The notes below the pieces were generated by a model. That model made no database searches. It was given only the letters and a program-made list of their open reading frames with translations, and was not told where the DNA came from. This document shows, in pieces, positions 52,165 through 60,381 of a stretch of 64,000 nucleotides of DNA. Numbering within the stretch: position 1 is the first letter of the stretch; the number at the start of each line of letters is the position of its first letter. This stretch comes from Sphingomonadaceae bacterium (GTDB taxonomy: Bacteria; Pseudomonadota; Alphaproteobacteria; Sphingomonadales; Sphingomonadaceae): assembly GCA_030147805.1 (NCBI GenBank), contig JASBUR010000022.1:1-64000 (forward strand). The letters run 5' to 3'. The position numbers and the translations under genes are program-made.

Positions 52165-53157
52165 TCAGGGCTTCTCGCCGGGGAACAGCGCCACCCAGTC
52201 GGCCTCGGCCTGGATGCGCGCGAAGAAGCTCCAGGCGTCGACCGCCATGGCGCGTTTGAGCCAGTTCTTGGCCTCGTCGCGGTTGCCCATCAGCAGGTGA
52301 TAGTTGGCGAGGCTGTAGGCCGTCGACGCCGCGGTCGCGTCGGCGGTGGCGAAGGCGCGGCCGCTGTCCTTGTCGCTGAAGAAGCTGTTGGCGGCGCGGT
52401 TGCCCTTGAACAGCTGGATCGCGTCGAAATAGACGTCGGAGCCGCCCTTGGGGTGCAGGTGGAACAGCCGCACGTCGAAGTCGTCGATCAGCCTGGTCGC
52501 CTCGATCATCTCGCCGCCGCGCGCCAGCGACAGGTAGCGCCAGTAGGTGCTCGCCGTCTGGTTCGACAGGTCGCGGTCGAACATCGACGTCTCGCCCGAC
52601 TTGGTGAACCACTTGGCGGCGTTGGCGAAGTCGTGCTTGGCGAAATAGGCCTGGCCGAGGTGATAGTAGAGATAGAATTGCACGATGTCGGGATCGGCCG
52701 GGAAATAGTCGGGGCCGAGCTTCTCGCGCTCGAGCGGCTGGCCTTCATAAAGCTTCGCCGCCTTCAGGCCGGCCTCGATCGACTTGTCGAACTGGCGCAG
52801 CGAGAACAGCCGGTGCGCCTGGTGGCGCAGCAGCTTGGGCGAATTGGGGAAGCGCTTGAGCGCGGCGTCGTACACCGCGAGCGATTCCTTGGTGTAGCCC
52901 TGATAGAACAGGATGCGGCCGTACCAGGTGGCGTTGTCGACGGTCATGCCGGCGTCGAACGCCGCCTTGGCGTCGCGCGCGGCGCGCGCTAGCGTCTCGA
53001 CCGGCGCGACGTTGGCGTTGCGGTTGGGCGAGGTGACGAGCGGCTGGCCGAGCAGCGAGGTGCCCTGCACGCTCTCGCCGGTCGGCTGCGCGGCGAGCGG
53101 GGCAGCGAGCACCAGCGCGCCGGCCAGCAGCATCGCCTTCAGGCTATGGTTCGACAT
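52165..53157 (-). CDS. Secreted tetratricopeptide-type protein
   Basis: Exported 330-residue protein: signal peptide (HSLKAMLLAGALVLAAPLAA, cleaved before QPT), then helical repeats such as TWYGRILFYQGYTKESLAVY, AALKRFPNSPKLLRHQAHRL and FYLYYHLGQAYFAKHDFANA. It lacks catalytic motifs and is probably a periplasmic binding scaffold. The ATG at 53157 overlaps the amaB stop (TGATG), so both act in one pathway. A second protein of the same general design is encoded at 59410-60372 at the other end of the cluster. Confidence 0.8.
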   Translation of the reverse strand: MSNHSLKAMLLAGALVLAAPLAAQPTGESVQGTSLLGQPLVTSPNRNANVAPVETLARAARDAKAAFDAGMTVDNATWYGRILFYQGYTKESLAVYDAALKRFPNSPKLLRHQAHRLFSLRQFDKSIEAGLKAAKLYEGQPLEREKLGPDYFPADPDIVQFYLYYHLGQAYFAKHDFANAAKWFTKSGETSMFDRDLSNQTASTYWRYLSLARGGEMIEATRLIDDFDVRLFHLHPKGGSDVYFDAIQLFKGNRAANSFFSDKDSGRAFATADATAASTAYSLANYHLLMGNRDEAKNWLKRAMAVDAWSFFARIQAEADWVALFPGEKP

Positions 53158-54761
53158 CAATTCCCTCCCTGTTGGGGCGCATCGGCCCGGTCGTCCTCGA
53201 TCACGTCGAAGCGCACGCCCTGCGCCAGGGTCAGCGCGCTCGAATAATTGACCGTCGCGGTGGCGCGGCGGACATAGTTCTTCCAGCTGTCCGATCCCGA
53301 GACGCGGCCGCCGCCGGTCTGCTTCTCGCCGCCGAACGCCCCGCCGATCTCGGCGCCGCTGGTGCCGATGTTAACGTTGACGATGCCGCAGTCGCTGCCG
53401 AGCGCCGACTGGAAATATTCCGCCTCGCGCATGTCCATCGTGAAGATGCTCGACGACAGGCCCTGCGGCACGCCGTTCTGCAGCGCGATCGCCTCGTCGA
53501 GCGTGCGATAGGTCATGACATAGAGGATCGGCGCGAAGGTCTCCTCGCAGACGATCGGCGTCTGGCCGGGCATCTCGACGATCGCCGGACGAACATAATG
53601 GCCGTTCGCCGGGACGCCGTCGTCGATCCGCTCGCCGCCATGGACGGTCCCGCCCTCGGCGCGGGCGCGGTCGAGCGCCGCCTGCATCCGGCGATAGGCG
53701 GCGCCATCGATCAGCGGTCCGACCTGGACGCCGGGGCGCAGCGGGTTGCCCGTCTCGAGCCGGCCCATCACCGGGATCAGCCGGGCGAGCAGCTCGGCCT
53801 TGCGGTCGGCATGGACGATCAGCCGGCGCAGCGTGGTGCAGCGCTGGCCGGCGGTGCCGGCGGCGGCGAAGGTGATGGCGGGAATCGCGAGATCGAGCTC
53901 GGCGCTCGGCGTCACGATCATCGCGTTGTTGCCGCCGAGTTCGAGAATCGAGCGTGCGAAGCGGCGCGCGGTGCGCTCGGCGACATCGCGGCCCATCGTC
54001 GTACTTCCCGTCGCGCTCAGGATGTCGATGCCGGGATGGTCGGCGAGGCAGCGGCCGAGATCGGCGCCGCCGATCGCCAGCTGGACGAGGTGCGCGGGTG
54101 CCGAATCGAAGTCGCGCATCGCGCGCTGCAGCAGGCCGACGAAGGCGAGCGCCGTGGTCGGCGTCTTTTCCGAGGGTTTCCAGATCGCGCTGTCGCCGCA
54201 GACCAGCGCCACCGTCGTCCCCCACGCCCATACCGCGGCGGGGAAGTTGAAGGCCGAGATCAGCCCGAGGACGCCGACCGGGTGCCAATATTCGGTCAGC
54301 CGGTGCTGCGGGCGCTCGGAGGCGATGCTGAGGCCGTAGAGCTGGCGCGACAGGCCGACCGCGAACTCGCAGATGTCGACCACCTCCTGGACCTCGCCGC
54401 GCGCTTCCTCGAGGATCTTGCCGTTCTCGGCCGACAGCAGCGCGGCGAGCGGCTCGATATTCTCGCGTACGAGATTGCCGAAGCGGCGCACCAGCTCGCC
54501 GCGGCGCGGCGCCGGGACGGTGCGCCAGGCGAGGAAGGCGGTGCGGGCGCGCGCGACCATCGCTTCGACGTCGGCGGTGCCGTGAACGCTGAGCGTCGCC
54601 AGCAGCGCGCCGTCGATCGGCGAGCGGACGGCGAGATCCTCGCCGCGATGCGAATCGAGCGACAGGCCGAGCGCCTGGAAGGCGTTCGCATGCGTCTGCG
54701 CGGGATCGGCGGCTCGGTCGATGGTGAAGGCGGATTGGGCGGCGGGCGACAGCATGTTCAT
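53157..54761 (-). CDS. amaB: ALDH7-type aldehyde dehydrogenase (piperidine-6-carboxylate dehydrogenase)
   Basis: Oxidises alpha-aminoadipate semialdehyde (in equilibrium with piperidine-6-carboxylate), a step of lysine/pipecolate breakdown. Antiquitin-type signatures are SATGSTTMGRDVAERTARRF, catalytic Glu in LELGGNNAMIV, catalytic Cys in AGTAGQRCTTLRRLIVH, and NVNIGTSGAEIGGAFGGEKQ. Length is 534, slightly longer than the usual 500. Specificity is inferred from the family. It is divergent from the TonB receptor. The start could also be the ATG at 54755. Confidence 0.85.
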   Translation of the reverse strand: MNMLSPAAQSAFTIDRAADPAQTHANAFQALGLSLDSHRGEDLAVRSPIDGALLATLSVHGTADVEAMVARARTAFLAWRTVPAPRRGELVRRFGNLVRENIEPLAALLSAENGKILEEARGEVQEVVDICEFAVGLSRQLYGLSIASERPQHRLTEYWHPVGVLGLISAFNFPAAVWAWGTTVALVCGDSAIWKPSEKTPTTALAFVGLLQRAMRDFDSAPAHLVQLAIGGADLGRCLADHPGIDILSATGSTTMGRDVAERTARRFARSILELGGNNAMIVTPSAELDLAIPAITFAAAGTAGQRCTTLRRLIVHADRKAELLARLIPVMGRLETGNPLRPGVQVGPLIDGAAYRRMQAALDRARAEGGTVHGGERIDDGVPANGHYVRPAIVEMPGQTPIVCEETFAPILYVMTYRTLDEAIALQNGVPQGLSSSIFTMDMREAEYFQSALGSDCGIVNVNIGTSGAEIGGAFGGEKQTGGGRVSGSDSWKNYVRRATATVNYSSALTLAQGVRFDVIEDDRADAPQQGGN

Positions 54762-54813
54762 GCCGCGTCTTCAACACCAAAGCCCCAATCCGCGCAAGCT
54801 GATGCGAAAATAT

Positions 54814-54823
54814 ATTTCCGATA
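54814..54823 (-). promoter_or_regulatory. Cluster operator motif upstream of amaB
   Basis: Minus strand TATCGGAAAT, about 53 bases before the amaB start. It is one of five copies of [GT]AT[AC]GGAAA[AT] found in front of the four transcription units of this cluster. Confidence 0.5.
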
Positions 54824-54976
54824 GTATAGTGGAGCCATCGGGCGATTCAGCGTTGGGCGGCAGCGATTTGGGGCCGACCCGAAGCTGATTCCCCGCAGGA
54901 GCGGGGCCCTGCGCGCATTTCGGGCGCTATGGCGCGGCCGCGCGCCGATTGGCGATGCAAAATAAAACATCTTCAC

Positions 54977-55001
54977 GATCGGAAATTTTATGATAGGAAA
55001 A
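54977..55001 (+). promoter_or_regulatory. Two direct copies of the cluster operator motif before the TonB receptor
   Basis: GATCGGAAAT (54977-54986) and GATAGGAAAA (54992-55001), 15 bases apart on the same helix phase or nearly so, 47 bases before the receptor start. The rest of the 286-base gap holds only a small GC hairpin at 54891-54906. Confidence 0.5.
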
Positions 55002-55047
55002 TAACATTCGAGGGCTCTGGGGTCCGGGCGGAAACAAGGGGAATGAC

Positions 55048-57519
55048 ATGAAGAGCTGGATTTCGCGCATCGTGCTGCCATCGGTGCTGACCATCGTCGG
55101 CGTCGCCGAAGCGCGGGCGCAGGCGGTGATGACCGATGCCGACCCCGAGACGCAGGTCGCGATGACCGATGCCGACGCCGAGGACATCGTCGTGCTCGGG
55201 TCGCGCCGCCGCGACCGGACCATCGCCGACAGCCCCGTCGCGATCGACGTCTTCGAGCCCGAGGTGGTCTCGACCACCGGCTACACCGACGTCAACGACG
55301 CGCTCCGCACGCTCGTCCCGGCGTTCAACGCGCAGCGCCTGCCGCTCAACGACGGCTCGTCGTTCGTCCGTCCGATCACGCTGCGCGCCTCGCCGTCGGA
55401 CCATGTGCTGCTGCTGCTCAACAAGAAGCGCCGCCACCGGTCGGCGATCGTCCAGATCGGCACCGGCCACGCCACGACCTCGGGCTCGCAGGGCCAGGAC
55501 TTCAACGTCATCCCGACGATCGCGCTGTCGCGGATCGAGGTGCTGCGCGACGGCGCCTCGGCGCAATATGGTTCGGACGCGATCGCCGGCGTGATCAACC
55601 TCGAGCTCAAGGAAGACACCGAGGGCGGCTCGGTCACCGCGCACATCGGCCAATATTACAAGAACGACGGCGACACCTACGACATCCAGGGCAATTTCGG
55701 CCTGCCGCTCGGCGATGGCGGCTTCATGAACGTCAGCGCGCAGTACACCGACCAGGCGAAGACCTTCCGCGGCGGCCAGCCGGTCGGCGCGGTGGCGCTG
55801 CGCGCGCTCGGCCAGCCGGGCGTGCCCGAGCACCCGCTCGAGCTCGGCGAGCCCGACTATCGCTCGTTCAAGACCGTGCTCAACGCCGGCAAGGATCTCG
55901 GTGCCGACGTCGAGGCCTATTTCTTCGCCAACTACATGATGACCGACAGCACGGTGGGCTTCTCCTACCGGCAGTCGCGCGCCGCCGGCGGCTTTCCGGC
56001 GCATGCCAGCTTCGGCAATTCGGCGCTCGACGGCACCGCCGCGCACCCGGAAATCTTCGACCTGACGACGATCTACCCGGGCGGCTACGTCCCGCAGTTC
56101 AGCGGCGACCTCACCGACCTCGGGCTGGTCGGCGGCCTGCGCAAGGAGCAGGGCGCCTTCGCCTGGGACGTGTCGGCGCGCCTCGGCAAGAGCAAGGTCG
56201 ATTATACGATCTCGAACACGATCAATCCGTCGCTGGGCGTCCGCTCGCCGACGACCTTCAAGCCGGGTTCGCTCGAGCAGAAGGAAGTCCAGCTCGACGC
56301 CGAGGGGTCGTACACCGTCGCCACCGACGCCTTCGCCAGCGACCTGCTGGTGTTCGGCGGCGTCAGCTATCGCAAGGAAACCTATACGATCGGCCAGGGC
56401 GACGTGGCGTCCTATGCGGTCGGCCCGTTGCGCGACCTGCCCGTCGGTTCGAACGGCTTCCAGGGCTTCAGCCCCGACATCGCCGGCGCCTTCGATTCGA
56501 GCAGCTATGCGGTGTTCGCCGAGGCCGATACCGATCCGCTCGAGGGCTGGAACGTCGCGATCGCCGGCCGCTACGAGGATTACAAGGAGTTCGGCGACAA
56601 CTTCAGCTTCAAGGCGGCCAGCCGCTACGAGCTGAGCGACGCCTTCGCGGTTCGCGGCTCGGTGAGCACCGGCTTCCGTGCCCCGGCCGCCGGCCAGGTG
56701 TTCGGCACCAGCCAGACCTCGCAGATCGACCGCATTACCAACAACTTCATCCTCGATGCCGTGCTGGTGCCGGGCTCGCCCGCGGCGCAGGTGTTCGGCT
56801 CGGCGCCGCTGATCCCCGAGACCTCGTTCAACAAGTCGGCGGGCATCGTCTTCTCGCCCGACAATGGCTTCCTCGCGACGCTCGACTTCTACCAGATCGA
56901 CGTCGACGATCGCCTGCTGCTCACCCCGTCGGTCAACACGACGGCGGCGCAGCGGGCGGCGCTCGCGGCGCTCGGCTTCCCCAACGGCGCCTCGGTGCAG
57001 CAGGTGCGCTATTTCCAGAACAAGCTCGATACGCGGGTGCGCGGCGTCGACTTCGTCGGCACCTACAAGCTCGGCTGGGGCGGCGGCAACGAGACCGACT
57101 TCAGCCTCGCGGTTAACTACAATGAGCAGCATCTGAAGAGCGACCCGACCGGCTTCTACACCCCGGCGCAGGTCATCGAGTTCGAGGAGGGCACGCCCAA
57201 CTGGCGCGGCAACGCCTCGATCACCAACCGCATCGGTGATTTCAGCCTGATGACGCGCGGCACCTATTACGGCGCCTGGAAGCGCCTGAGCGGCGCGGCC
57301 GACTTCCTGCCGCGCAAGGCGGTGGTGCTGTTCGACGTCGAGGCGAGCTACGACTTCACCGAGCAGTTCGGGCTCGCGGTCGGCGCGCGCAACCTGTTCG
57401 ACAAATATCCGCCGGGCCGCGGTCCGGGCCTCGCGGCGAACGGGATCATCTATGACAACCACAGCGTCTTCGGCGTCAGCGGCGGCTATTATTACTTGAG
57501 CGGCCGTCTCAACTTCTAG
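55048..57519 (+). CDS. TonB-dependent outer-membrane receptor
   Basis: Active-transport outer-membrane receptor, 823 residues. Signal peptide (ISRIVLPSVLTIVGVAEARA), then a TonB-box region EDIVVLGSR, and the plug (about 60-190: PVAIDVFEPEVVSTTGYTDV, PTIALSRIEVLRDGASAQYG, SDAIAGVINLEL). The 22-strand barrel ends in YYYLSGRLNF with a terminal Phe. Tail motifs such as AVGARNLFDKYPPGRGPG are typical. Its position between amaB and a dipeptidase suggests import of an amino acid- or peptide-like ligand; this is an inference. Confidence 0.93.
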   Translation: MKSWISRIVLPSVLTIVGVAEARAQAVMTDADPETQVAMTDADAEDIVVLGSRRRDRTIADSPVAIDVFEPEVVSTTGYTDVNDALRTLVPAFNAQRLPLNDGSSFVRPITLRASPSDHVLLLLNKKRRHRSAIVQIGTGHATTSGSQGQDFNVIPTIALSRIEVLRDGASAQYGSDAIAGVINLELKEDTEGGSVTAHIGQYYKNDGDTYDIQGNFGLPLGDGGFMNVSAQYTDQAKTFRGGQPVGAVALRALGQPGVPEHPLELGEPDYRSFKTVLNAGKDLGADVEAYFFANYMMTDSTVGFSYRQSRAAGGFPAHASFGNSALDGTAAHPEIFDLTTIYPGGYVPQFSGDLTDLGLVGGLRKEQGAFAWDVSARLGKSKVDYTISNTINPSLGVRSPTTFKPGSLEQKEVQLDAEGSYTVATDAFASDLLVFGGVSYRKETYTIGQGDVASYAVGPLRDLPVGSNGFQGFSPDIAGAFDSSSYAVFAEADTDPLEGWNVAIAGRYEDYKEFGDNFSFKAASRYELSDAFAVRGSVSTGFRAPAAGQVFGTSQTSQIDRITNNFILDAVLVPGSPAAQVFGSAPLIPETSFNKSAGIVFSPDNGFLATLDFYQIDVDDRLLLTPSVNTTAAQRAALAALGFPNGASVQQVRYFQNKLDTRVRGVDFVGTYKLGWGGGNETDFSLAVNYNEQHLKSDPTGFYTPAQVIEFEEGTPNWRGNASITNRIGDFSLMTRGTYYGAWKRLSGAADFLPRKAVVLFDVEASYDFTEQFGLAVGARNLFDKYPPGRGPGLAANGIIYDNHSVFGVSGGYYYLSGRLNF

Positions 57520-57530
57520 CGTCCCCCCCC

Positions 57531-57561
57531 CGGGCGGCACCCACCTCCCGGGTGCCGCCCG
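57531..57561 (+). terminator. Hairpin after the TonB receptor gene
   Basis: CGGGCGGCACCC and GGGTGCCGCCCG, 12-bp arms around a 7-base loop, 11 bases after the stop. There is no U-run, so it may act as a partial terminator. Confidence 0.55.
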
Positions 57562-57586
57562 CCACGCCCGCATCAATCTCGTGGCG

Positions 57587-57596
57587 TATCGGAAAA
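57587..57596 (+). promoter_or_regulatory. Cluster operator motif upstream of the regulator gene
   Basis: TATCGGAAAA, 67 bases before the regulator start. It fits autoregulation by the XRE-cupin protein. Confidence 0.45.
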
Positions 57597-57663
57597 GCCG
57601 GCATTATGATTCCATCCGGCGCGCCCTCACGCGTCGGATGGAAACCCGATCGGAGACCGCCGA

Positions 57664-58287
57664 GTGGCACGACCCAAAGCCGAGGCGCCGGACATCCTCA
57701 AGACGGTGCGCAACCGCCCTGCCGGCGGCACGGCGCTGATCCGGCCCGGCGAGCGGCTGCGGCAGCTGCGTCACGATCGCGGGCTCACGCTCGAGGAGGC
57801 GGGGCGGATGACCGGGCTGGCGCCCTCGACGCTGTCGAAGATCGAGAACGACCAGATGTCGCCGACCTTCGATGTCGTCCAGAAGCTCGCCTCGGGCTTC
57901 GATATCGACATCACCGAGCTGTTCGCGAGCAACCGCGGCGAGGTGGCGAGCGGGCGGCGCAGCATCACGCTGGCGAATGCCGGCCGGCTGATGGAGACGC
58001 CGGTCTATGCCCACCGGCTGCTCGCCGTCGAACTGACGCACAAGAAGATCCTGCCCTTCGTCACGCGCATCAAGGCGCGCGACCTCGAGAGCTTCACCAG
58101 CTGGTCGAAGCATGGCGGCGAGGAATTCCTCTACGTGCTCGAGGGCAAGCTCTGCTTCCACACCGAGCATTACGAGCCGGCGATCCTCGGGCCGGGCGAC
58201 AGCGTCTACATCGACAGCTCGATGCGCCATGCGGCCTACAGCGTCAGCGAGGAGGACGCCGTCGTCCTCTGGATCAACACGGGCTGA
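57664..58287 (+). CDS. XRE-family regulator with C-terminal cupin domain
   Basis: Transcription regulator of 207 residues. Helix-turn-helix at about 27-80 (RLRQLRHDRGLTLEEAGRMT, LAPSTLSKIENDQMSPTFDV), then a cupin sensor domain (about 135-205: GGEEFLYVLEGKLCFHTEHY, LGPGDSVYIDSSMRHAAYSV). The cupin probably binds the pathway substrate. The start is GTG. It lies between the receptor and the dipeptidase and is the natural candidate for control of the whole cluster through the shared motif. Confidence 0.9.
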   Translation: MARPKAEAPDILKTVRNRPAGGTALIRPGERLRQLRHDRGLTLEEAGRMTGLAPSTLSKIENDQMSPTFDVVQKLASGFDIDITELFASNRGEVASGRRSITLANAGRLMETPVYAHRLLAVELTHKKILPFVTRIKARDLESFTSWSKHGGEEFLYVLEGKLCFHTEHYEPAILGPGDSVYIDSSMRHAAYSVSEEDAVVLWINTG

Positions 58288-58313
58288 GCTGCTTTACTTC
58301 CCTTCCGATCCGC

Positions 58314-58334
58314 TATAATTTTCGGATAGGAAAT
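58314..58334 (+). promoter_or_regulatory. Promoter and operator of the dipeptidase gene
   Basis: A -10 box TATAAT (58314-58319) is followed directly by the motif copy GATAGGAAAT (58325-58334), which would overlap the start of transcription. TTTACT at 58293 is a possible -35. This arrangement fits repression. Confidence 0.5.
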
Positions 58335-58348
58335 AAGGGGAGGTCAGG

Positions 58349-59413
58349 ATGAACCGGCGACAGTTCGTAATCGGCGGCACCGCCATCGGCGCGGCGATGC
58401 TCGCGGGCAAGGCCGCCGTTGCGGCGGCGGCGGACCGCCCGCTGACCTTCGATGCGATGGGCGAGGTGCGCCCCGAATATGATGCGGCGCTGGTCCGCGC
58501 GATGCACGCCAGCGGGCTCGACGCCATCACCATCACGCTCTGCGATCCCAAGAGCTACGAGCAGGCGGCCTATGAGGAAGCGGTCGCCGCGGTACGCGCG
58601 CACGACGCCTATTTCGCCGCGCATCCCGCGCTGTACCGCAAGGCGACGAGCGTCGCCGACATCGACAAGGCGCGCGCCGCCGGCCAGATCGCGGTCTTCT
58701 ACCTGTTCCAGAATTCGACGCAGTTCGGCCACGACCTCGAGCGCGTCGACGAATTCTACGATATGGGTGTCCGCTCGGCGCAGCTGACCTACAACCACCA
58801 GAACTGGGCCGGCGCCGGCTGCAAGGAGCTGGGCGCCAACGGCCTCACCGTTTTCGGCCGCGAACTCGTCGAGCGCATGAACGCCAAGGGCATGCTGATC
58901 GATCTGTCGCATGCCAATATGAAGACGATGGCCGACGCCATCGAAGCCTCGGCCAGGCCGGTGGTGGTGTCGCATACCGCCTGCCGGGCGCTGTTCGACA
59001 ATGTGCGCAACACCACCGATGCCAATCTGAAGGCGCTCGCCGACAAGGGCGGCGTCGTCGGCCTCTGCCAGATGCGGCCGTTCATGACGCATGCGCGCAA
59101 GGGCGCGCTCGCGGTCTACTTCCAGCACATCGCGCATGCGGTGAAGGTCGCCGGCGCCGAGCATGTGGCGATCGGCAGCGACCGCGACCACCGCGTCATC
59201 GAGATGACGCCCGAATATATGGCCGAGCTCAAGCGCGAGGAGGGTGCGAACTTCAATCCCGACGAATGGCCGCTGTTCATCGACGAGCTCAACGGGCCGC
59301 GCCGCATGGAGGTGGTCTGGGACGGCGTGCGCAAGCTCGGGCTCAAGTCGGGCGACGCCGAAAAGATCATGGGCGGCAATCTGCGCCGCCTCTACGCCGA
59401 GGTGGTCGGATGA
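58349..59413 (+). CDS. Tat-exported M19-like (membrane) dipeptidase with altered metal site
   Basis: Renal-dipeptidase-fold protein of 354 residues. A twin-arginine signal (MNRRQFVIGGTAIGAAMLAG) suggests export folded with cofactor. Family blocks are VRSAQLTYNHQNWAGAGCKE, MLIDLSHANMKTMADAIEAS and PVVVSHTACRALFDNVRNTT, which keep the two later His ligands. The first metal motif, normally D-G-H-N-D, is absent: the equivalent region reads LTFDAMGEVRPEYD. Either one zinc is lost or the ligand is replaced. It is coupled (ATGA) to the next gene. Confidence 0.85.
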   Translation: MNRRQFVIGGTAIGAAMLAGKAAVAAAADRPLTFDAMGEVRPEYDAALVRAMHASGLDAITITLCDPKSYEQAAYEEAVAAVRAHDAYFAAHPALYRKATSVADIDKARAAGQIAVFYLFQNSTQFGHDLERVDEFYDMGVRSAQLTYNHQNWAGAGCKELGANGLTVFGRELVERMNAKGMLIDLSHANMKTMADAIEASARPVVVSHTACRALFDNVRNTTDANLKALADKGGVVGLCQMRPFMTHARKGALAVYFQHIAHAVKVAGAEHVAIGSDRDHRVIEMTPEYMAELKREEGANFNPDEWPLFIDELNGPRRMEVVWDGVRKLGLKSGDAEKIMGGNLRRLYAEVVG

Positions 59414-60372
59414 GGCGCGCGATCTGCGCGCTGCTGCTCGCCACCGCAGCGCCCGCCGCCGCGGAGCTTCCGGCGAATGCCGTCGAGGCCGGTTCTTGCG
59501 ACCGGTCGCTGATCGGCACGCCGCTGCGCCTTCCCCAATTCTCGGCGGCGACGCAGAAGCGGCTCGAGCAGGATCTCGAGGGCGCGCGCGCCATGCTGCG
59601 CATCGCCCCCGACCGGCCCGAGTCGCATTTCTGGGTGGCGCGCCGCCTGTCCTATCTCGGGCGCTTCTGCGAATCGGTCGACGTGCTGACCGCGGCGATC
59701 GCGCAATTTCCCGAAAGCTACGAGCTGCGCCGCTACCGCGGGCGCAAGCTCGCCCGCTCGCGCCAGTTCGAGGCGGCGCTCGCCGACTATCGCGAAGGGC
59801 TGCGGCTGATGGCGGGCAAGCCCGACCATTTCGAGCCCGACGGCATCGCCAACCGCGTCGGCATCACGCTCGGCACCTATCGCGGCAACATGATCTACTA
59901 TCATGCGCAGACCAGTTTCGCGGTCGGCGACTATCGGACGATGCTCGCCGGGCTGCGGACCGCGTTCGACATGACCTGGCCATTCGCGAAGAACGACTTG
60001 GTGCCGCCGATCGCCTACTGGACCTATCTGGCGCATCGCAAGCTCGGCGAGCATGACGCGGCGCGCGCGGCGATCGCCCAGGTGCCGGCCGAGCTCGATC
60101 TGATCGAGAACGCCGCCTACCATCAGGCGGTGAAGGTGATGCAGGGCCGCATCCCGCTCGCCGAGGCGGCGGCGTCGAAGGACCCCAACGTCAAGTTCGC
60201 CGCGGCGATGGAGCATCGCTTCGCCGGCCGCGAGGCCGAGGCCACGCGGCTGCTGCGCGAGATCGTCGTCGAGAACGCACAGGGCCACTGGCCCGCCGAG
60301 GTCGAGCTAGTGGCGCCGGATCGGCGCGCCGCCCAGGCGCCGCCGCTGCCCGACGTGCCCGCCGAACGCTGA
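59410..60372 (+). CDS. Secreted tetratricopeptide-type protein, second copy
   Basis: Exported 320-residue helical-repeat protein. Signal peptide MRRAICALLLATAAPAAAEL; repeats include SHFWVARRLSYLGRFCESVD, IAQFPESYELRRYRGRKLAR and SRQFEAALADYREGLRLMAG. It resembles the protein encoded at 52165-53157 in size, repeat type and position next to a catabolic gene, though the two are diverged. The ATG overlaps the dipeptidase stop. It is probably a periplasmic scaffold or accessory factor. Confidence 0.8.
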   Translation: MRRAICALLLATAAPAAAELPANAVEAGSCDRSLIGTPLRLPQFSAATQKRLEQDLEGARAMLRIAPDRPESHFWVARRLSYLGRFCESVDVLTAAIAQFPESYELRRYRGRKLARSRQFEAALADYREGLRLMAGKPDHFEPDGIANRVGITLGTYRGNMIYYHAQTSFAVGDYRTMLAGLRTAFDMTWPFAKNDLVPPIAYWTYLAHRKLGEHDAARAAIAQVPAELDLIENAAYHQAVKVMQGRIPLAEAAASKDPNVKFAAAMEHRFAGREAEATRLLREIVVENAQGHWPAEVELVAPDRRAAQAPPLPDVPAER

Positions 60373-60381
60373 GCTGCCGGC

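Noticed and set aside
54988..57576. An 862-codon open frame antisense to the TonB receptor
   Set aside because: The receptor on the plus strand has signal, plug and barrel; the antisense product is low-complexity shadow.
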